Assembly: GCF_009727055.1 (NCBI RefSeq) | Contig: NC_052351.1 | Location: 58,447,643 to 58,511,642 of the forward strand | Direction of reading: 5' to 3' | Length of the DNA stretch: 64,000 bases | Source: Benincasa hispida | Lineage: Eukaryota > Streptophyta > Magnoliopsida > Cucurbitales > Cucurbitaceae | Shown here: one piece after another, positions 11,353-21,117 of the stretch | Layout of the letters: every line of letters begins with the position of its first letter | How positions within the stretch are numbered: the first letter of the stretch is position 1 | Notes under the pieces: generated by a model | Seen by the model: only the letters and a program-made list of their open reading frames with translations | Databases searched by the model: none | What the model was told of the DNA's origin: nothing | Program-made: the position numbers and the translations under genes

Positions 11353-13326
11353 ATAGGTGAATCATATTTAAGTTATAACCTAAATGGTCTGTAGTATATG
11401 GATAAGGCTGGGTACCTTATCCTGGTAACACTACGAGTATGGCCCACTTTGTAGGTGTTACAATTGTTGTAAAATGCTACAAATGATCTGATCCTGATCA
11501 TTCATGTATTAGACATGCAAGTAGGGATATTCTATACAAAGAAGTTTGTATAAGATTCGACCACGAAATATTTAGTCCCATTATATAACACAGTGACCAC
11601 AGGTAACATGACTTGAATCCTGAGTAAATTGTGAACTCCTACCTATGAGGGCGGTCCTTTGATTTGTATAGGTGAGAGTGGCCAGATTGCCGATACAACA
11701 AACCTACCATTTTGGAGATTCATCTGATTGGGGAGTTGGGAACACAGCTACACAAGATGGAATTCACTCCTTCCCCGAAGCAGGGGTAAGTAGATAAATT
11801 ACTCCGTTAAGGGCTGATTCTAAGTCTTGAACAATGTGATGCCAAACCTCTCCTGCCTAAGAGGGAGTTAGTCATATTGGGACTATGATCTATTGTTCAT
11901 TAGAAAGATCAATGATACTTAAAAAGTTAGATGTAGCTACAAGGGCAAAACGGTAATTTGGCTCAGCTGTACTTACGAGAAATTTGTGAAGGGTCATCGT
12001 ACTGTGGATTGGTTATATCCAATGGACACAGAAATATATCTGTAGTGCGAAGAGTGCAGCTGTCGGTCTTTAGTGGAGTACTCGACAGTTAACAAATGGT
12101 GAATAATGTAATTAAAGAGTTTAATTAATTATTCATGTACAATTGGAGCTTCAAATTACAGGTTCATAAGGTCCCCTTGGTAGCTCAAAATGATTTAGAT
12201 GAGAATCAGTTTTTGGGTTAATTTGAATTGTTCAAATTAATAAGAGAGATTTAATTATATATGGTATAATTAAATATGGTATAATTAAATTGTTTCAATT
12301 ATCTATGATATAATTGTCATAATGTATTTGATACATTATAGTTTGATGGGAGGAAATAAATATTTAAATGAGATTCAAATATATTTTCTATGAATATGAT
12401 TCATAGTTGTTAAATTTAATATAAATATGATTTATATTAAATGCCAAAAAATAGAGAAAAGAAACTATAGTCTATATTGTATGTGATGCAATATTAAAAC
12501 TATAGGTTATATGTTATATTTAATATAAGATATAATTTAAAATAAATATAATATGATAAGTTAGTTATCATATTTATTTATATTATTTTATTATTATTTG
12601 AATAATAACTTCCCTCTTTTCTCTTCAACCACCTTAGTGGGTGGTTATTGATTTTTTTGGAAAGAGGAATAAAAAAAAAAATTGGTTTTCTCTTCTTCCT
12701 TGACAGCTAACGTTTTTTAGATTGCTAAATGATTGGGAGTTGCAGAAAAGTTCTATGTGTTCTTACAATCTTCTTCCTCCACATCCAAACTCTCCCTCCT
12801 AATCAAAATAGTCAGAGCTCACCTCTCTTGGGTTCTCACCCTGAGAATACCAAATGCTCTTTGTGAAAGTGTCCCTATTATTGTTCGAGATATCTGAAGA
12901 AGGTCTTCAAGAGTTGTTGTTTCAGTTCGAGGCTCGTGACTATTCGAGGGAGTTTCACGAAGAAAGGTTCTTCAAGGGTAATGTATCTTGAACCTTTTTT
13001 TTCTTGTAAAAAGCATATTGAAATTTATTTTGAATGCATATCTTGTATGTTTACTGTAAATTATATTTTCAATAATTAATGAAATTTGGACGTTCCACTT
13101 CCACTCAAGGATCTCTTCAATATGAGTTCCTTCAATATATGTATGGATGTATGTATGTATTAAACCTAGTTGATCAATTAATAAAGCCACAATTTCCCCT
13201 TTTTCCTTTGAAACTCCAAATCATCCATATATTTCAAATCTTCTATCAAACTTAATCAAAAAACTCAAAATAACTTGTCATAGAAATTCAAATAACTCAA
13301 ATATATTTTCAAATAAACTCAAATTG
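11353..13326 (+). mobile_element. LTR-Y copy 2, right fragment plus flank
   Basis: Continuation of the LTR-Y interrupted at 6973. The ATAACCTAAATGGTCTG...GTATATGG block and the following regulatory-looking 'GGTGAGAGTGGCC' region match the other LTR-Y copies in order. The part from 12113 onward is repeated at 14862-16055. No primer-binding site follows, which fits a solo LTR rather than a full element. Confidence 0.55.
12113..13326 (+). repeat. Tandem duplication, copy A
   Basis: About 1.2 kb, closely matching 14862-16055: the same AAAGAGTTTAATTAATTATT start, the same 'CCACCTTAGTGGGTGG' hairpin, the same CTTTGTG...TTGTTCGAGATATC block, and the same ATAAACTCAAATTG end. It includes LTR-Y 3' sequence and its non-LTR flank, so it is a segmental duplication and not two independent LTR insertions. 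Confidence 0.75.
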
Positions 13327-14861
13327 CTCTATCGCCAGTATAACGAGAACGTAAGTTTCTTGAGATTATCTGAGGTCGAACACAGAGACTTGCAACTAAA
13401 GGATGCCTGTAAAATAATGCATTTGGGGCGGTGAATAAAAATAAAAAGAAAGAAGTTAATTAGCTATGTGTTACTCTTAATCCTAGCTAAACAGACTAAG
13501 CAATTAAAGTTTGACTATGAGAATTGGTAGCGATGCGGCAACTGTTAATGCATAATGAGATGCATGGAGAAGTAGAGTTGAGGAGAAATTTCACCAAGTC
13601 ATTAAGTTTGGTCCCAAGGGTAATCCCAGCTCGCCACACTAATGCATTGTACCCCTCTCGGTGGTCAGCCACATGCTTATATTTCTATAACACATAGTTG
13701 CGTTGAGCATAAGATTATTCCTATCTCTAGGAACGTTGCATATTTTACTTAGTGTTTTCCACCACTTACCCTCTCGGGTAGTTGGTTATAGCTACTCTGC
13801 TCGTAGACAAGCATTATGATAGCCTCGTACTAAACAAATAGGATTGATTCACTATACTTGTGCAACACACACCTCTTGGTGGTTTGCTACATGCGCCATA
13901 TCTTTATGCCGCTTAATTGAGTATGCAATAACTCTATCAATCTACATTTAACTCATTGCGATGAAAGTAAAAGATGATAAAGTAGAAGAAGATGATGAAA
14001 ATGGTGTTGAAGGAACTAAAGAGATGCATTGATTACAAAATGTATTAATGTCTTAAGCCAAAATGTAATACAATACAGAGGTAAGAAGAGGGGTAGAAGG
14101 CTAGATGTAGGCAATCTCTTGTTCAATCAGATGGTCAAGGTTGCCGCTGATGCCATGGATGGGCGGTGAAGTAGTCTCTCTCAAGCTCTATCAAAGCTCT
14201 GATCGTCAATCGAAAAGGGTTGTAGGAATGAAGAACTCTCAAAGAATTTCTGCTCATGCTCTCGTCTGTGCTCACAAGAATTTGCTTAAGGCAGCATCCC
14301 TGATGCCTTCTGCCTTGATATTAGTGTCAAGGCTCTATTTGTAGAACCAAATGCTGACAACTTTGATAAGCCCGCTCTGATTAGCCACCATCACTGATGC
14401 GGTAGGTGAGAGTGTCAACGCTGCATCATAGTTAATGATCAGGAAGCACGTCAGAATGTCTGCTGTACGATTTCAGAAATCTCGACGAATGCATTCATAT
14501 TCGTTTCTCATGAAGGATCAACGTATTCCACCCACTCTTTGCAATCATACTTCTATTATGGTTATCACTCTATAGTTGCGGCATTTCATGCGACGAACTT
14601 GTCTTCATTAAGATCAAAGCATACAATCAACTTTGCGATGGTTTGGGATCAACGCATGCAATCGATTCCTGTGACAACTACAAAAATAGACATTTTGACG
14701 CAAAATACACATGATTTAAGGTTAGCAGGGATTTTCAGTGTTGGCCGACGCAATCTCATTATTCCATATGAATCCTTAGCAATATTAACACATATTTTGC
14801 TCATCAACCCTCATAAGTCTAAATAAAAGGCTGCAATTGTTTGTATTTCTACAAGCTATCA
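13327..14861 (-). mobile_element. Truncated third member of the palindrome-arm LTR family
   Basis: On the minus strand it starts TGATAGCTTGTAGAAATACA at 14861, resembling the solo LTR start at 33107 and the arms of the palindrome. It follows the arm order to the GTTCGACCTCAGAT block near 13375. Compared with the solo LTR it lacks about the last 240 bases, ending abruptly at 13327 against copy A of the duplication. No target-site duplication is found (CAAAT versus AAGAG), consistent with loss of one end. Confidence 0.65.
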
Positions 14862-16055
14862 AAGAGTTTAATTAATTATTCATATACCATTTGAGCTTCA
14901 AACTACAGGTCTATAAGGTCCCCTTGGTAGCTCAAAAGCATTTAGTTGAGAATCAGTTTTTTGGTTAATTTGAATTGTTCAAATTAATAAGAGAGATTTA
15001 ATTATATATGATATAATTAAATTGTTTCAATTATATATGATATAATTGTCATAATGTATTTGATACATTATAGTTTAATGGGAGGAAATAAATATTTGAA
15101 TGAGATTCAAATATATTTTTTGTGAATGTGATTCATAGTTGTTAAAAAATTAATATAAATATGATTTATATTAAATGTCATAAAATAGAGACTATGGTCT
15201 ATATTGTATGTGATACAATATTAAACTATAGGTTATAGGTTATATTTAATATAACATATAATTTAATATAAATATAATATGATAAGTTAGTTGTCATATT
15301 TATTTATATTACTTTATTATTATTTGAATAATAACTTCCATCTTTTCTCTCCAACCACCTTAGTGGGTGGTTATTGATTTTTTTAGAAAGAAAAATAAAA
15401 ATAAAAAATTGGTTTTCTCTTCTTCCTTGACAGCTAATGTTTTTTAGATTTCTGAACGATTGAGAGTTATAGAAACTGTGTGTTCTTTCAATCTTCTTCC
15501 TCCACATCCAAACTCTCCCTCCTAAACAAAATAGTTAGAGCCTACCTCTCCTGGGTTCTCACCCCGAAAATACCAAATGCTCTTTGTGGTAGTGTCCCTA
15601 TTATTGTTCGAGATATCTTGAAGAAGGTCGTCAAGAGTTGCTATTTCAGTTCGAGGGTCGTGACTATTCGAGGGAGTTTAACAAAGAAAGGTTCTACAAG
15701 GGTAATGTATTTTGAACCTTTTTTTTCTTGTAAAAAGCATGTTGTAATTTATTTTGAATGCATATTTTGTATGTTTACTGTAAATTATGTTTTCAATAAT
15801 TAATGGAATTTGGATATTCCGCTTCCGCTCAATAATCTCTTCAATACAAGTTCCTTCAATATATATATGGATGTATGTATGTATCAAACCTAGATTTGAT
15901 CAATTAATAAAGCCACACTTTCCCCTTTTTCCTTTGAAACTCCAAATCATCCATATATTTCAAATCTTCTATCAAACTTAATCCAAAAACTCAAAATTAT
16001 AACTTGTCATATAAATTCAAAGAATTCAAACATATTTTCAAATAAACTCAAATTG
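14862..16055 (+). repeat. Tandem duplication, copy B
   Basis: Second copy of the 1.2-kb block at 12113-13326, differing by scattered substitutions and small indels. It begins exactly at the TG end of the intervening LTR, so that LTR was inserted in an LTR-Y copy whose upstream part is now missing. Confidence 0.75.
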
Positions 16056-17592
16056 GGTTCTGAAAATATAAAATTTATGGAAAATAAAAATCGATAAGTT
16101 AAGATAATCAAATTAATTTATCTAAATATCAGGATGTTATAGTGAGGATTAGGCTAAGTTAGATTTATATTGCTAGTTGATACAAAGCTTCGAGAGCTTA
16201 TTTTAAACTTAAAGAGAATATGTAACATGTTATATAAATTTTATAAAATATAAATTCCCTTACATCATATTAAGGGAAATTTTCACATATAGATAAAATG
16301 TCAAACTATTTATAGAAATAGAAAAAAAAAAAATTGAGAGACACTGATAGACTTCTATCGGCGTCTATCAATGATAGACTTTTATCATTTTCTATCACGG
16401 GTAGATACTGATAGATACTGATAGGTTTCTATCAATCTATATCAAAGAAGATTAAAATTTTACTATTTTGTTTAAATTGTTTTCTTTATTTTTCTATTTT
16501 TGAAAATCTCTCTTATAATAATATATAAAATCATTTATATTGATAACAAAAATTGTAAGCCTTACAATATGAGATAATGTTAATCTTAATAGAGGGAAAA
16601 GCTTCCATTATTATATTATATCTCAAAATAAATAGAAAATTATTTTAAATAACAAAACTTCTAAAATTATTTAGAAATAATAGCAAAATATCATAATCTA
16701 TCTACGATAGATTTTGATAGATCGCGATAAATTACTATTTGAATCTATTTGTATTTATTTGTAGTCTATCGCAGTCTATCATAGTTTATCGTAGATAGAT
16801 AGAAAAAGTTGTTATATTTATAAATATTTTTGTTCATTTTTGTATATTAAAAAACAATCAAAATAAATATAACTAATAAAAAAATTGCTTTTATTCTAAT
16901 ATAAATTAATGATAGATTTTCCTACAAAAATCACTCAAAAGGGAGATGGCCAAAGAGGAAAAATTATTTCCTTTTTCTTTTTTCCCTTTGTTAGTAAGTT
17001 TATATATCTATTTAAAACATTGGAGCGCCTCAAATTGACCAAACAATATAACTTTCATAATTATGCAGAAAAAGTATCAAACAATATAATGTAACTTTCT
17101 TGGAACCTGTGAAAGTAATTCAATAGAAAATTTAATTTGGCAGTTGTCATTCCGTACATATTTTTTATGATTTATATACACAACCTCAGTAAAAAATATT
17201 TTAAATTCTCCCAACTCCAATATATTTTTTTTTAATGAAAAATAAGTTTGATATATTTATATGTGTGCTTTTGTAGAATTGATCTTAATTTTGTAAGTCA
17301 ATGTTTAGATACTAAGTCAAATTCCAAATTTTATAGTTTGTTTGATAACCATTTGATCTTTTTTAAGAAAAATTCGAAAATTCTTTGTTTGGTTATATAT
17401 TTTAGCATCCTAACTATGTTTCGAAAACTAAATAAAATAAGATAAATAAATTTTTTTCTTTTTTGTTTTTAGAATTGGTCAATGAATTCAAATATTTACA
17501 TTAAAGAAAGATTATAAAAAACCATAATAAAATATTTGTGACAAAAGAATCACATTTTTTAAAAAAATTATATCAAGCCTACTTTTAGGCAC
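16056..17592. repeat. AT-rich intergenic DNA with GATAGA-type short repeats
   Basis: Two clusters of mutually inverted TCTATC/GATAGA words lie at about 16340-16445 and 16695-16802, for example CTGATAGACTTCTATCGG and GTAGTCTATCGCAGTCTATC. They can fold into several alternative hairpins. The flanks of both clusters resemble each other (ATTTATAGAAATAG; ATTTAGAAATAATAG), suggesting two copies of one short repeat. No gene is seen in the rest of the stretch. Confidence 0.45.
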
Positions 17593-17856
17593 TGGTTGAT
17601 AATTATTTTGTTTTTTGGTTTTTTAATTTTTCAAAATTAAGCCTACATATACTCATTCCACCTCTAAATTTCTTGTTTTCCAATTACTTTTTACCAATAT
17701 TTTCAAAATTCAAACCAATTTTTTTCAAATTAAAGTTTTTTTAAGTCTTGTTTTTGTAATTTGGCTAAGAAAAAAAGATAATTTTGTATTTAATTAAGAT
17801 ACAAATCACAAGGAACTAGACTTAATTTTTAAAAGCAGAAAACAAAAAGCGAAATA
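17593..17856 (+). mobile_element. MITE, copy 1 (degraded)
   Basis: The order of blocks (TTTTGTTTTTTGG, AAAATTAAGCCTA, CACCTCTAAATTTCTT, TTTTTACCAAT, TTTGGCTAAGAA, AGATACAAATCA, AGACTTAATTTTTAAAA) is shared with 20473-20768. The same blocks occur in reverse at 50257-50543. Short, non-coding, with T-rich and A-rich inverted ends, it is a miniature inverted-repeat element. Confidence 0.55.
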
Positions 17857-19140
17857 AAAAGAAAGAAAATAGCCTTATAGCACAGATCGGTGGAATCTTA
17901 GTTTTTTAATATTTGACTTTAATTTTGAAAACATTCCTAGAATAGATAAGATAACACATAAATAAATAGGTACAACTATTATTTATAAACTAAATGTTTT
18001 AGATCAAAGAGTTCTTATCTGATGGAGCCAAAACTAAAAATATTAGTGTATTGTGTTTACTTGCAAAAACTTCTAATAGTTCCTTTTAACTTTTCAAGCT
18101 GTACTAGGAAATTAGTTAATTTTTGTATACTTCAACAAGATTTCAGATTTAAATAATTTTAATTTGATTTTTCTATTTCTAACTTTTATCTATTTTTCTT
18201 TTTTTTTTCTTTTTCTTTTTTTTCTTTTTTTTTTCTTTTCTTTTTTTTTTTTTTTGTAAATCTCTATATTCCTTTTTGTTTTTGTTTATTTTAAAAAGAT
18301 ATAATTTGATTTCTATATTTCTAAAAGTTTAGTAACCATTTTAGTCCATTATTCTTCCCTTTTCTCATTTTTTTCCAAATCACCTTTCAACTTAGCGCTT
18401 CCATACTCCAATAAATTCCCTAAATTGTTTCCAAAGCATTATATGAAAAGGTTATTGTTTAAATTTTATAAATATAGATTAAAATAGACATTTTCAAGGG
18501 TATAAAAATGAAAATAAACATTGGAGTAGTACAATGATCAAAAGACAAAATTATGTTAAAAGTACATAAATAAATAAAAATAGACCACAAAAACTTGTCA
18601 TTGTAATCTTTATACAATAGGACTAACATCTAACATGTCACATAAGTATTAAAGTGACAAAGTTCACGATGATAGCTTATTAAGGCACCTAGACCTATAA
18701 CAAAAATTTGAAAATAAGCATAGTTTTTAGCGGTAATAAATAATAAGTATGTATTCTATCTCTTCAAATTGTCAAATTCCACAAACTAGAAAAAGTATAA
18801 CTAAATAGATTCAATCTTCAAGACTAAAAAAGAAACAAGTTAAATATAAGAAACCAAAGTTGCTAGTTCTAAGGATTAAAATGTTAGTGTCGATGAAAAT
18901 ATCCAAATTTAAATAGAAAAAAATGGATGGAAATAAAAATATTTATAGAAATCAAAGAATGAAGAGAGAGAAGAGAGGAGAGAGATAATGGCAAAAGTGT
19001 AAATATTGAAAAAGCTTTATGGGATGTAACCCAAAAAAGTCATTATTCATAATTACAAATTCATGTATGTTCTGGTTGGTTGCACCAAGACATAGGACAA
19101 AAAGAGCATGCTTATGTTACATGGACATGGACTTGATTAA
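17857..19140. other. AT-rich intergenic DNA with a 64-base pyrimidine tract
   Basis: No gene is seen. 18192-18255 is a nearly pure T/C run. A GA-rich stretch (GAGAGAGAAGAGAGGAGAGAGA) lies at 18963-18986, upstream of the host gene, and may belong to its promoter region. Confidence 0.45.
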
Positions 19141-19470
19141 TATAACCCTTTACCGGCTCAACCGGTTTCCCCTTTCCCTTTTCCCTCTTCTTCCCTTTAT
19201 TACCTCCCCATCTCTGCAGTCCTTAGCCCACCCCCTCTCTCTCTCTCCTCTTTTTCTCTCTCTTGACCGTAAAATCAAAACCCTGCCCTTCATTCTGCGG
19301 TCACAGGCGGCGAGGAAAAATCAAATTTCTTCTTGTGGGTATTTTATTAGAGATAAAAAGTCGACGACTTTACTACGATATGCACGAGAAGAAAACCCAA
19401 TTGGGTCACGGCAAAATTAATCTTACGGTGGCGGTGACGGCGGCGGTGGTGGCGGCGGCGCTGGAGTTTG
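19141..19470 (+). promoter_or_regulatory. Probable 5' leader and core promoter of the ARGOS-like gene
   Basis: Composition changes sharply here from AT-rich to mixed or GC-rich. A pyrimidine patch (CCCCCTCTCTCTCTCTCC, 19231-19264 region) of the kind common near plant transcription starts is present. A weak TATA-like TAATATAACC lies near 19137-19146. The leader holds an ATG at 19380 that opens a 36-codon frame ending at 19490, inside the main coding sequence. A (GGC)n-rich run occupies about 19432-19465. Start-site positions are inference. Confidence 0.4.
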
Positions 19471-19490
19471 ATGGTGAGGGCATTTTTTAG
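19380..19490 (+). CDS. Upstream ORF overlapping the ARGOS-like start (36 residues)
   Basis: It opens at ATG 19380 and stops at TAG 19488-19490, overlapping the main start codon by 20 bases in a different frame. The peptide has a charged N-terminus (MHEKK) and an Ala/Val-rich run encoded by the GGC/GTG repeat. The upstream ATG has a purine at -3 (G), while the main ATG has T at -3 but G at +4. Translation of this frame would antagonise the main ORF. Whether the transcript includes this ATG cannot be told from sequence, and the frame could be chance in a GC-rich leader. Confidence 0.3.
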   Translation: MHEKKTQLGHGKINLTVAVTAAVVAAALEFDGEGIF

Positions 19491-19707
19491 TTTGAGATCT
19501 GTGGCAATGTTGATTGTTGTGGCGGTGTCTCTTTTGATCTTGCCGCTTGTGCTGCCCCCGTTGCCGCCGCCGCCGGTGATGCTGCTGTTTGTTCCGGTGT
19601 TGATTATGTCTTTGCTTCTGTTCTTGGCGCTGTCACCGTCACAGGTTCCGGCGGAGGAGCACCGTGTCGCTGACGGCGGCGGCGGCGGCAGTCACAATTC
19701 GGCTTGA
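19471..19707 (+). CDS. ARGOS-like: ARGOS/OSR-like organ-size protein (78 residues)
   Basis: A small two-pass membrane protein. Residues 10-28 form a hydrophobic helix ending in LPLVL, followed by the proline hinge PPLPPPP (29-35), a second helix (36-54) and the SPS motif (55-57). This LPLVLPPLPPPP...LALSPS core defines the OSR domain of the ARGOS, ARL and OSR proteins. Known family members sit in the endoplasmic reticulum, promote organ growth through cell division or expansion, and reduce ethylene sensitivity. The C-terminal tail is short and ends in a Gly5 run encoded by GGC repeats. ATG 19471 is the first methionine in this frame; the preceding codon is TTG. There is no intron, and the length is in the short (OSR1-like) range. 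It is GC-richer than its surroundings and is the only intact host gene seen. Which paralogue it is cannot be settled here. Confidence 0.88.
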   Translation: MVRAFFSLRSVAMLIVVAVSLLILPLVLPPLPPPPVMLLFVPVLIMSLLLFLALSPSQVPAEEHRVADGGGGGSHNSA

Positions 19708-20472
19708 TTTTATTTTATTTTTCCTGTTTTGTTGATCAGAAAGTTATATATATAATGGGAGGATTATGAAAATGGATGTGGAATTCTGATGTCAGCTTTA
19801 TTCATTTGTTTTTTTACTTGATTTATTCTTCTTTGTTCAATGTATAATGAAATTTTTTTTAGTGTAGTTGAATGTTTTTCAGTTGGGAATAATAATCAAT
19901 AGCTTTTTATTTTTTTTTTATTTTTATTTATTTTCCATTGGGAAGGTTTGGTGCAATGTTTGGTGGAAATTTCTTGGTTATTTTTGTTTTAATGTTCTTA
20001 ATATATAAATATAAATATAAATATAATTCTAAATATGTTTCTTATATATCTTTCAATTTTTTTTTTTTTTTTTTTTGAAATGTGACCAGTTTTTTATATT
20101 GACGAGATAAACAAAATTATGGTATGTATGAGAGAGGACATTTTATCTCCACTTGCATAAAATCCTTTAAAAGTACTTAAAAGTTTGTTCGAGGTGGATA
20201 ATACGATATTATAGAAATATATGCGAAATTTGACATTGAGGATAATAATGTTCTATCCTATGTTGAATTTTGATGTTTTCTTTGTTTGTTTGTTATTTTA
20301 GTTGAACAGTGTGTGAGATAATGAAAGATTCAAACTTATCAGTTTTTAAACAATGTATTGTGTGAGATAATGAAAGATTCAAACTTATCAGTTTTTAAAC
20401 AATGTATTAGTTTGGCTAACTTACGGTGGATACTTGAATGTTGAGTGAGTGACTTCTCAATAGATTAGGACT
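19708..20472. other. 3' flank of the ARGOS-like gene
   Basis: AT-rich, with no further gene. Plausible polyadenylation-type words (TATAATGAAA near 19843; AATAATAATC near 19888) lie 130-180 bases after the stop. A 49-bp unit is exactly duplicated at 20311-20408. Confidence 0.4.
20311..20408. repeat. Tandem duplication of a 49-bp unit
   Basis: 20311-20359 and 20360-20408 are the same sequence, each beginning GTGTGAGATAATGAAAGATT. Identity by eye is complete, so the duplication is young. Confidence 0.85.
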
Positions 20473-20768
20473 CGTTTAGTAATAATTTGGTTTTTTGTTT
20501 TTGTTTTTAAAATTAAGTCTATAGACACTATCTCGGCCTCCAAATTTCTTCCTTTCTTATCTACTTTTTACCATCGGTTTATAAAACCAAGCCAAAATTT
20601 GAAATCTAAAAAAAGTAGCTTTTAAAAACTTATTTTTACTTTTGGAATTTGACTAAGAATTCAACCTTTGTACTTAAGAAAGATGCAAATCATTATATGA
20701 AATGGGTGAGGAAATAGACTTAATTTTCAAAAACCAAAAACCAAAAACGAAAATGTTATCAAATGAGG
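20473..20768 (+). mobile_element. MITE, copy 2 (best preserved)
   Basis: About 296 bp, non-coding. The left end (TTTAGTAATAATTTGGTTTT) and the right end (AAAACGAAAATGTTATCAAA) are imperfect inverted repeats. Internal blocks match copy 1 and, reversed, copy 3. This matches the general form of a small inverted-repeat element; the superfamily is not determined. Confidence 0.6.
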
Positions 20769-21005
20769 TCTTTGGAATTTATAAGAATTAAGTATTATTT
20801 TTTTTTTTGTTTATTTGATGATGATTATAGAAGTTAAAGTGAGCTTACTTCAACATAATTGACATGACTTTCTTTTCTAAAGGTGGAAGATTTGATCCGT
20901 CATCCACGTAGTTATTGTATAAAAAAAATATGATTATACAATTTTTTTTAGTACAACAATTATGAGATGGAGAATTGAACTTCTGATCTTTGAGATTGTA
21001 CAATT

Positions 21006-21117
21006 TTATTTTGAAGATGTATTCCATCTCAGTAGTTGTTTAATATTATCTCGTATTTGAACTTATTTTGAAGATGTATTCCATCTCAGTAGTTGTTTAA
21101 TATTATCTCGTATTTGA
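21006..21117. repeat. Tandem duplication of a 57-bp unit
   Basis: Units start at 21006 and 21063 (TTATTTTGAAGATGTATTCC...) and are identical by eye. Like the 49-bp pair, it lies in the 3' flank of the ARGOS-like gene. Confidence 0.85.

Noticed and set aside
19019..19420. 133-residue open frame upstream of the ARGOS-like gene
   Set aside because: It spans promoter/leader sequence with pyrimidine runs, has no domain and overlaps the probable transcription start. It is composition-driven.
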